Positions 1 through 5,521 of a DNA stretch of 5,521 nt are shown one piece after another (positions within the stretch are counted from its first letter, which is position 1; every line of letters begins with the position of its first letter). The DNA is from Caldifarciminota bacterium. GTDB taxonomy: Bacteria > WOR-3 > Hydrothermia > WGAB01. The notes under the pieces were generated by a model. It was not told the origin of the DNA. It made no database searches and saw only the letters and a list, made by a program, of their open reading frames with translations. Both the position numbers and the translations under genes were made by a program. The stretch lies in contig WGAB01000192.1 of NCBI GenBank assembly GCA_015489295.1, positions 1 through 5,521 on the forward strand. The letters are read 5' to 3'.

Positions 1-399
1 GCCCGGGAAGGGGTGCTGGCCGCCAAGTACGAGGTGATTCGGGCCATTGAGGAACGCGTACGGCAACGGCTGAGCCAACTGACCGAAGCAGACTGGCAGC
101 AAACCCTGGTGCGCTGGTTCCAGGAACTGGTGCCCTATTTGAAGGAGGCCGAAGGCGAAGTGATCGTACGGGTGCCCGCAGGAGCCGCAGCACCCCTGGA
201 ACGGGCCTTGAAGGACACGGCCCAGGGGTTGCGGGTACGCTTTCAGGCCGATCCTTCGCTGGAACAGGGCATCGTCGTGGAAGACCCGGCCCGGGGGTTC
301 CGGGTGCAGAACACCCTGGAAGACCGGTTCCGCAGGGCCCGGATCTACATGCTGGAACGTATGGCCCATCTCCTGGAGCAGTGGGAGGGTGAATCTTGA
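1..399 (+). CDS. V/A-type ATP synthase subunit E, C-terminal part (5' end outside window)
   Basis: The frame is open from base 1 and ends at TGA 397-399, giving 132 visible residues; the family is usually about 180-200 residues, so the N-terminal coiled coil lies mostly upstream. Subunit E pairs with the G/H subunit to form the peripheral stalk that holds the catalytic A3B3 head against the membrane sector on the cytoplasmic side. What is seen: an N-terminal charged helix (KYEVIRAIEERVRQRL), a helix around LVRWFQELVPYL, a beta-alpha-beta region (EVIVRVPAG), and the family's C-terminal signature, a GIVVED strand followed by VQNTLEDRF and a final helix. The usual Gly-Gly before the strand is Gln-Gly here. 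The GTG at 13 is an internal valine, not a start. The gene overlaps the next one by four bases. Other ATPase subunits must lie upstream, since none follows. An alternative is a FliH/YscL-type stalk protein, but the NTLEDRF motif favours subunit E. Confidence 0.82.
   Translation, partial: AREGVLAAKYEVIRAIEERVRQRLSQLTEADWQQTLVRWFQELVPYLKEAEGEVIVRVPAGAAAPLERALKDTAQGLRVRFQADPSLEQGIVVEDPARGFRVQNTLEDRFRRARIYMLERMAHLLEQWEGES
384..391 (+). promoter_or_regulatory. Ribosome binding site for the Wza-like gene
   Basis: GGAGGGTG lies inside the last codons of the subunit E gene, with its GGAGG core ending seven bases before the TTG at 396. It decides the start: in this frame a TGA stands at 390-392, so TTG 396 is the first usable start codon. 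The start overlaps the upstream stop as TTGA, an arrangement typical of translational coupling. Confidence 0.75.
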
Positions 400-986
400 T
401 CGGACTGTTGCTGAGCCTGCTGGCCACGGCCTCGGCCCCCCAGGGGAACCTCATCGGGCCCCGGGACGCCCTCTGGATCCGGAGCCTGGTGCACACCGAA
501 TTCCAGGACACCCTCTGGATCCGGCCGGATTCCACGGTGTCCCTGCCCTATCTGGGCGAGATCAAGGTCGCGCCCATGTCGGTAAAGGCCTGGCGCGATA
601 CCCTGAATCAACTGTACGCCCAATACTTCACGGATCCGGCCATTGATGTGCTGCCCCTGCGGGTGGTGTATGTCTTCGGCGATGTCAAAAAGCCGGGCCG
701 CTACTTTCTGCCGGTGGGTGCAGGAGTGGTGGAAGCCCTGGCCCTCGCCGGAGGCCCCAATGTGTACGCGAACCTCAAGGGAACCACCCTGCGTCGGGAC
801 CAGCACCTGCAAAAGGTGAACCTGGAGCAAATCCTGCGGGGCAAGCAGCCGGATCTGGAGCTCCGCTCCGGGGATGTGCTCTTTATTCCGCAAAAGAGTT
901 TCATCTTCCGGATCACCAACTTCCAGACCCTGGTGGCCCTGGCCAGCCTGGCCTGGAGCGTGTACCTGACCTTCGGAAGGAGATAG
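396..986 (+). CDS. Wza-like polysaccharide export protein (Poly_export + SLBB), short form
   Basis: This 196-residue protein is predicted to form part of the periplasmic/outer-membrane conduit for capsule or exopolysaccharide. Residues 1-14 are a short hydrophobic leader (MIGLLLSLLATASA) without positive charge, so export is plausible but the signal is weak; no lipobox cysteine is seen. The polysaccharide export domain spans about residues 20-90: IGPRDALWI, then a strand of the IRPDSTVSLPYLGEIKV type, and a helix ending YFTDPAIDV, all family hallmarks. An SLBB-type beta-grasp domain follows at about 90-165 (VYVFGDVKKPGRY, then EALALAGGPN, then LRSGDVLFIP). Residues about 173-193 form a hydrophobic C-terminal helix followed by GRR. 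E. coli Wza is about 380 residues with more than one such domain, so this is a minimal version. It starts with TTG, overlaps subunit E by four bases, and is followed two bases later by the sugar dehydrogenase gene. Confidence 0.85.
   Translation: MIGLLLSLLATASAPQGNLIGPRDALWIRSLVHTEFQDTLWIRPDSTVSLPYLGEIKVAPMSVKAWRDTLNQLYAQYFTDPAIDVLPLRVVYVFGDVKKPGRYFLPVGAGVVEALALAGGPNVYANLKGTTLRRDQHLQKVNLEQILRGKQPDLELRSGDVLFIPQKSFIFRITNFQTLVALASLAWSVYLTFGRR
465..524 (+). repeat. 18-bp imperfect direct repeat inside the export gene
   Basis: GACGCCCTCTGGATCCGG at 465-482 recurs as GACACCCTCTGGATCCGG at 507-524, with one mismatch and a 42-base offset (14 codons, in frame). Both copies encode Asp-(Ala/Thr)-Leu-Trp-Ile-Arg, forming two strands of the polysaccharide export domain. 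It may be a small internal duplication or convergence on similar beta strands. Confidence 0.6.
977..982 (+). promoter_or_regulatory. Ribosome binding site for the UDP-sugar dehydrogenase
   Basis: AAGGAG sits six bases before the ATG at 989 and overlaps the final arginine codons of the export gene. It is the strongest Shine-Dalgarno match in the window and supports ATG 989 as the start. Confidence 0.8.
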
Positions 987-988
987 GC

Positions 989-2302
989 ATGTCGCCCAAG
1001 GAGCAACTGCTGCAGCGCATTGAAAACCGGAGCGCCGTGGTCGGCGTGGTGGGCCTGGGCTATGTGGGGCTCCCGCTGGTCCAGGGGTTCCACGACGCAG
1101 GTTTCCGCGTGGTGGGGGTGGATGTGGACGCCCGCAAGGTGCAAGCCCTTAAGGAGGGCCGGAGTTATATCACCGACCTCAGCGACGAGGAGGTGCAGCA
1201 CCTGCAAAAGAGCGGCCGGTTCCATCCCACTACCGACTATCGGGCCCTGGAACAGGCCGATGCCATCCTGATTACGGTGCCCACACCCCTCTCCAAAACC
1301 CGAGACCCGGACATCAGCTATGTGATGGCGGCCGTGCGGGAAATCCAGAAGATCCTCCGGCCCGGCCAGGTGGTGGTTCTGGAAAGCACCACCTATCCCG
1401 GCACCACCGACGAACTGGTGAAACCCGCACTGGAACAAAGCGGGCTGATCTGCGGCCGGGACTTCTTCCTGGCCTTTTCGCCGGAGCGCATCAACCCCGG
1501 CGACAGCGTCTACGCCCTGCGCAACACCCCCAAGGTGGTGGGCGGCGTGGATCCGGATTCCACGGAGGTCGCCACCCGATTGTACGAGCAGGTGATTGAA
1601 CGGGTGGTGCCGGTTTCCTCGGCCAAGGTGGCCGAGATGTCCAAACTCCTGGAGAACACCTTCCGCAGCGTGAACATCGCTCTGGTCAACGAAATGGCCA
1701 TTGCGGCCAACATCCTGCAGATTGACATCTGGGAAGTGATTGAGGCCGCCGGCACCAAGCCCTTCGGCTTCATGAAGTTTTACCCGGGGCCGGGCATCGG
1801 GGGCCACTGCATTCCCATTGACCCCCATTACCTGGCCTGGAAACTCAAAACCCTGAACTACAACGCCCGGTTCATTGAACTGGCCTCGGAGATCAACACC
1901 TTCATGCCCCGGTATGTGGTCACCCGGATCCAGGATGTGCTCAACGAGCAGGCCAAGCCCCTGAAGGGCTCCCGGATCCTGGTGCTGGGCGTGGCCTATA
2001 AGCCGGATGTCAACGATCTCCGGGAATCGCCGGCCCTGGATGTTATGCAACTGCTCCTGGAAAAGGGAGTGGATCTGCAGTACCACGACCCCTATATCCC
2101 CGAGGTACGGATCGGCCACCAGGTGTTCCGTTCGGTTCCCCTGACCCCCGAGGTGCTTCGGGGGGCCGACCTCACGGTCATCCTCACCCATCACTCCAAC
2201 GTTGACTATGAAGCCGTGGTCCGGCATGCTCCCCTGGTGTTTGACACCCGAAACGCCACCCGGGGCGTGCAGGGAGCCGAACAAAAGGTCATGAAACTGT
2301 AA
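989..2302 (+). CDS. wbpA: UDP-N-acetyl-D-glucosamine 6-dehydrogenase (WbpA family)
   Basis: This 437-residue cytoplasmic enzyme of the UDP-glucose/GDP-mannose dehydrogenase family is expected to oxidise C6 of UDP-GlcNAc to the uronic acid in two NAD+-dependent steps, feeding capsule or O-antigen precursors. Seen in order: Rossmann motif GLGYVG at 22-27 with the NAD-binding acidic residue D45 at the end of the second strand; VPTPL at 97-101; ESTTYPGTT at 132-140; SPERINPGD at 164-172; the central dimer helix with K219, N223 and VNIALVNE around 228-235; and GPGIGGHCIPIDP at 267-279, carrying catalytic C274 (codon 1808-1810) and D278. The C-terminal UDP-binding domain includes GVAYKPDVNDLRESPA. 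Full length, all key residues present. The ESTTYPGTT, TKPFGF and GGHCIPIDP segments resemble WbpA more than UDP-glucose dehydrogenase. TviB/WecC-like substrate choice (UDP-ManNAc) cannot be excluded. It has a strong ribosome binding site and lies two bases after the export gene. Confidence 0.92.
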   Translation: MSPKEQLLQRIENRSAVVGVVGLGYVGLPLVQGFHDAGFRVVGVDVDARKVQALKEGRSYITDLSDEEVQHLQKSGRFHPTTDYRALEQADAILITVPTPLSKTRDPDISYVMAAVREIQKILRPGQVVVLESTTYPGTTDELVKPALEQSGLICGRDFFLAFSPERINPGDSVYALRNTPKVVGGVDPDSTEVATRLYEQVIERVVPVSSAKVAEMSKLLENTFRSVNIALVNEMAIAANILQIDIWEVIEAAGTKPFGFMKFYPGPGIGGHCIPIDPHYLAWKLKTLNYNARFIELASEINTFMPRYVVTRIQDVLNEQAKPLKGSRILVLGVAYKPDVNDLRESPALDVMQLLLEKGVDLQYHDPYIPEVRIGHQVFRSVPLTPEVLRGADLTVILTHHSNVDYEAVVRHAPLVFDTRNATRGVQGAEQKVMKL

Positions 2303-2318
2303 GGGGGCAAACGGGATT

Positions 2319-4742
2319 ATGCGCGAAGAGGTTCGATTTACCGATTACCTGGATGTGCTGTTTCGGTATCGGCGACTGATCCTGGCCTTTATGCTGGGAG
2401 GGGTCGTGGCCGGGGGGCTGAAGGTGTTGCTCTCACCCCGAATTTATGAAGCCCATGCCCTGGTCCGCCTGTCGCTGACCGAAACCCGCATCCCGGTGTT
2501 GCCCCAGGTTTCCTTCAGTCAACCCTACATCTACGATCCCCTGGAAAGTGAAATCGCGCTGATGTACTCCCGCACTTTACAAACGCGGGCGGTCATGCGC
2601 ATCGGGGGCAACCTCTGGCTGGAGAAAAACCGGTATGTCCAGATGGACACCGCCTATTCGGAGGCCGTGGTCAAGGATGGGGAATACACCCTGCAACTGA
2701 AGGGCGATTCCGTGGCCGTGTTCACCGAGGGGGACACGCTGGTGTTCCGGGGTACGATCCGGGACACGATCCGGTGGGGCGGTTTCGCCTTCACCCTCAA
2801 GCCCCTGGTGGATGATCTGGAGGGGGTCAACGCCAAACTGTCCCTTGTGGTGGCGAAACCCACCGATGTGGGTTTGAAGGTCAGTGTGCTCCAGAAGGGC
2901 CGTACCAACCTGGTGGAGATCACAGCCCGGGGCAACAATCCCAAAACCGCCGCGCGCCGGGCCAACGCCCTGGCCACGGAGTACATTGAGTACACGCTCT
3001 ACGGCCTGCGCGAAGAGGCACGACACACCCGCAAGTTCATTGAGGAACAATTGGCCAAGCTGGAACAGGAGTTGGATAGCGCCGAAGCCGAACTTCAGCG
3101 CTTTAAAGAAGAAGCTGGCATCCTGCTCCTTTCAACGGCCGCTGAAGCCATTTCCTCACGGCTGGCCAGCCTGGAGAGCCAGCGGGCCAAGGCCGTCGCG
3201 GATCGCGCCGAGGCCGAAATGCTGGCCCAGAAGTATCTGGAGGAACTCAAAGGGAGCGGCTTTTACGAGGAATACAAGCGCATCATCTCCAATCCCGAGA
3301 TCTCCACCAATCCCCTGGTGTCCCAGTTGAAACAGCGGATCACCCAACTGCAGGTACAGCGGGCCCAGTTGAGCAGCGAGTACGGGCCCTCCCACCCCAA
3401 GATCGTGGCGATCGACCGGGCCATCCAGGAAGCCGAGAGGGAACTGGAACGGGCCCTGGCCGCATCTCTGAAGTACGGCCCTTCGGCCGAAGACCCGGTG
3501 TACCAGATGCTGATCACCGGCATCGTGGAGGCCGAAGCCCGAAAACAGGCGCTGGACGGCAAGATCCAGGCCCTCACCCGCCTGATCCAGGAAACAGAGA
3601 AGCAGATGCGGAAGTTCCCGGCCAAGGAGGTTCGCCTGGCCGAACTGCAGCGCCGCGTTTCCGTGACCCGGGAAATCTACAACACCCTGCTGGACCGCTT
3701 GCAGGAGGCCCGGATCGCAGAGGCCAGCAAAACCAGCGATGCCAAGGTGATTGACTATGCCCAGCCGCCTCGGGGGCCTATCTCGCCTAAACCCAAAAAG
3801 GATCTGCTGCTGTGGACCGTAATCGGGTTGCTCCTCGGGGTGCTCGGGGCCTTTGTGCTGGAGTACCTGGACAACACTGTGAAGACCAGCAAAGAGGTGG
3901 AAAAACTCCTGGGGCTGCCGGTGCTCGGCGTCATCCCCTGGATGGAACTGCCGGATGAGGAAACCCAGCCCCTGGTGACCCACTTTGACCCCAAGTCGCC
4001 GGTGGCCGAGGCGTATCGCACCCTGCGGTCCAATGTGCGATTCGCCGCCCTGGGGAAACCCCTTAAGGTGCTGCTGGTGACCTCCAGTGTGGCCAAGGAA
4101 GGAAAAACCTCCACGGCCACAAACCTCGCGGTGGCCATGGCCCAGAGTGGCCAGCGGGTGCTGCTGGTGGACGCCGACCTCCGCAATCCCCGGTTGAATC
4201 GCGTATTCAAAGTGAAGCGGGAACCCGGGCTCTCGGATGTGCTCATCGGTCGCGCTTCTTTGAGCGATGCGGTGTACGAGGTGTCCGACATCCCGAACCT
4301 CTACCTGTTGCCCTGCGGCCCGATTCCTCCGAACCCGGCCGAACTTCTGTCCTCCCAGGCGCTCCAGAACCTTCTGGAAACCCTCAAGCAGGAGTACGAC
4401 CTGGTAATCCTGGACTCGGCTCCGCTCCTGCCTGTAAGTGACAGTGTGGAACTGGGGAAACTGGCCGACGGCGTGATCCTGGTGGTGCGCGCCGGCGTAA
4501 CCGAGCGGGACTTCCTGGAGGAGGTCAAGCGGATCCTGGAGAACGCCCGGCTCCGGGTGCTGGGCGTGGTGCTGAACGCCGTAGACCTGGCCCGCCATTA
4601 CGGGTATTACCGGTACCGGTATTATCGCTATTACCGGTACTCCTACAGCCATGTCAAGGAGTCACCGCCCACTCTGTGGGGCAAAATCCAGAAACAACTG
4701 GTGCGTTGGAACCAAAAACTGCAAAAGGCATTGCGAAGATAA
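2319..4742 (+). CDS. Wzc-type polysaccharide chain-length regulator / tyrosine autokinase (BY-kinase)
   Basis: This 807-residue inner-membrane protein would control polysaccharide length and export through cycles of self-phosphorylation. Domains in order: a short cytoplasmic N-terminus with transmembrane helix 1 at about 20-38; a Wzz periplasmic domain, including GNNPKTAARRANALA at 205-219; long coiled coils at about 230-310 and 335-470; a GNVR-like segment (TREIYNTLLDRLQEARIAEA) with proline-rich GPISPKPKK leading into transmembrane helix 2 at about 495-516; then the cytoplasmic kinase. The kinase shows the oligomerisation motif ExxRxxR (E564, R567, R570), Walker A SVAKEGKT (K596), Walker A' LLVDADLRNP at 615-624, and Walker B ILDSAP at 697-702. 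Ten tyrosines fall in residues 761-776. A 31-residue basic tail follows, which is unusual. The fused layout is the proteobacterial type rather than the split CapA/CapB type. The ATG fits the family start, but the ribosome binding site is weak (a GGGGG run 11 bases upstream). It lies 16 bases after wbpA. Confidence 0.93.
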   Translation: MREEVRFTDYLDVLFRYRRLILAFMLGGVVAGGLKVLLSPRIYEAHALVRLSLTETRIPVLPQVSFSQPYIYDPLESEIALMYSRTLQTRAVMRIGGNLWLEKNRYVQMDTAYSEAVVKDGEYTLQLKGDSVAVFTEGDTLVFRGTIRDTIRWGGFAFTLKPLVDDLEGVNAKLSLVVAKPTDVGLKVSVLQKGRTNLVEITARGNNPKTAARRANALATEYIEYTLYGLREEARHTRKFIEEQLAKLEQELDSAEAELQRFKEEAGILLLSTAAEAISSRLASLESQRAKAVADRAEAEMLAQKYLEELKGSGFYEEYKRIISNPEISTNPLVSQLKQRITQLQVQRAQLSSEYGPSHPKIVAIDRAIQEAERELERALAASLKYGPSAEDPVYQMLITGIVEAEARKQALDGKIQALTRLIQETEKQMRKFPAKEVRLAELQRRVSVTREIYNTLLDRLQEARIAEASKTSDAKVIDYAQPPRGPISPKPKKDLLLWTVIGLLLGVLGAFVLEYLDNTVKTSKEVEKLLGLPVLGVIPWMELPDEETQPLVTHFDPKSPVAEAYRTLRSNVRFAALGKPLKVLLVTSSVAKEGKTSTATNLAVAMAQSGQRVLLVDADLRNPRLNRVFKVKREPGLSDVLIGRASLSDAVYEVSDIPNLYLLPCGPIPPNPAELLSSQALQNLLETLKQEYDLVILDSAPLLPVSDSVELGKLADGVILVVRAGVTERDFLEEVKRILENARLRVLGVVLNAVDLARHYGYYRYRYYRYYRYSYSHVKESPPTLWGKIQKQLVRWNQKLQKALRR
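4599..4646 (+). repeat. Tyrosine-cluster coding repeat with palindrome
   Basis: These 16 codons encode YGYYRYRYYRYYRYSY, the autophosphorylation cluster of the kinase. The DNA is repetitive: TATTACCGGTAC occurs exactly at 4605-4616 and 4629-4640, and TACCGGTACCGGTA at 4608-4621 is a perfect 14-base palindrome. Such a tract could expand or contract by slippage in 3-base-multiple units, changing tyrosine number without breaking the frame; that is inference. Confidence 0.75.
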
Positions 4743-4745
4743 ACA

Positions 4746-5521
<776 letters not shown>

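Noticed and set aside
13..15. GTG as start codon of the first gene
   Set aside because: The frame continues open to base 1 and the family needs about 50-60 more N-terminal residues, so this is an internal valine.
389..646. GTG-started + strand frame overlapping the export gene start
   Set aside because: The product is Pro/Gly/His-rich without a domain, while the frame starting at 396 matches the polysaccharide export family.
345..893. Antisense open frame opposite the export gene
   Set aside because: Low-complexity His/Gln/Gly-rich product lying over a well-supported gene; composition artefact.
701..2284. Long antisense open frame (527 codons) opposite wbpA
   Set aside because: It shares the codon register of wbpA on the other strand and stays open because wbpA uses no TTA, CTA or TCA codons. 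The product is rich in His, Gly and Gln with no recognisable domain.
2303..2318. Promoter or terminator in the 16-base gap before the kinase gene
   Set aside because: Too short for either; no inverted repeat or T-run, and no -10/-35 pair recognisable in the flanking coding sequence.
3156..4652. Long antisense open frame (498 codons) opposite the kinase gene
   Set aside because: Same register effect; its stop corresponds to the sense TCA serine codon at 3156. No domain or ribosome binding site supports it.

Overview
The window is a tightly packed, single-strand stretch of bacterial protein-coding DNA, roughly 60% G+C by eye. It holds five genes, all on the + strand, with junctions of -4, +2, +16 and +3 bases. 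No gap is long enough for a promoter or an intrinsic terminator, so it reads as part of one transcription unit that enters from the left and leaves to the right. No RNA genes, mobile elements, CRISPR arrays or origins are visible.

Layout: (1) the 3' end of a gene for a V/A-type ATP synthase stator subunit E; (2) a short Wza-like polysaccharide export protein (polysaccharide export domain plus SLBB domain); (3) a WbpA-type UDP-N-acetylglucosamine 6-dehydrogenase; (4) a fused Wzz/Wzc-type chain-length regulator and tyrosine autokinase; (5) the 5' part of gyrA, covering the breakage-reunion domain and running off the right edge.

How they work together: genes 2-4 form a compact capsule/exopolysaccharide module. 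The dehydrogenase makes a UDP-amino-sugar uronic acid precursor, the inner-membrane tyrosine kinase controls polymerisation and export, and the Wza-like protein would carry the polymer through the periplasm and outer membrane. No glycosyltransferase, flippase or polymerase gene is in the window, so those must lie elsewhere. The flanking genes are housekeeping: ion-translocating ATPase on the left and DNA gyrase on the right.

Organism: a Gram-negative-type (diderm) bacterium is suggested by the Wza/Wzc pair, and a bacterium carrying a V/A-type rather than only an F-type ATPase by subunit E. That combination is seen in, for example, Thermus relatives, spirochaetes and several uncultured thermophile lineages such as WOR-3/Hydrothermae. 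I cannot fix the phylum from sequence alone.

The most interesting signals are a strong shortage of the tetranucleotide TCGA across all five genes, visible as an ATC-to-ATT isoleucine codon switch before GA; a tyrosine cluster in the kinase followed by an unusual basic amphipathic tail; gyrA in the same frame three bases behind the kinase stop codon; and natural Gly-Pro residues at the quinolone-determining positions of GyrA. I saw no convincing wholly new system.
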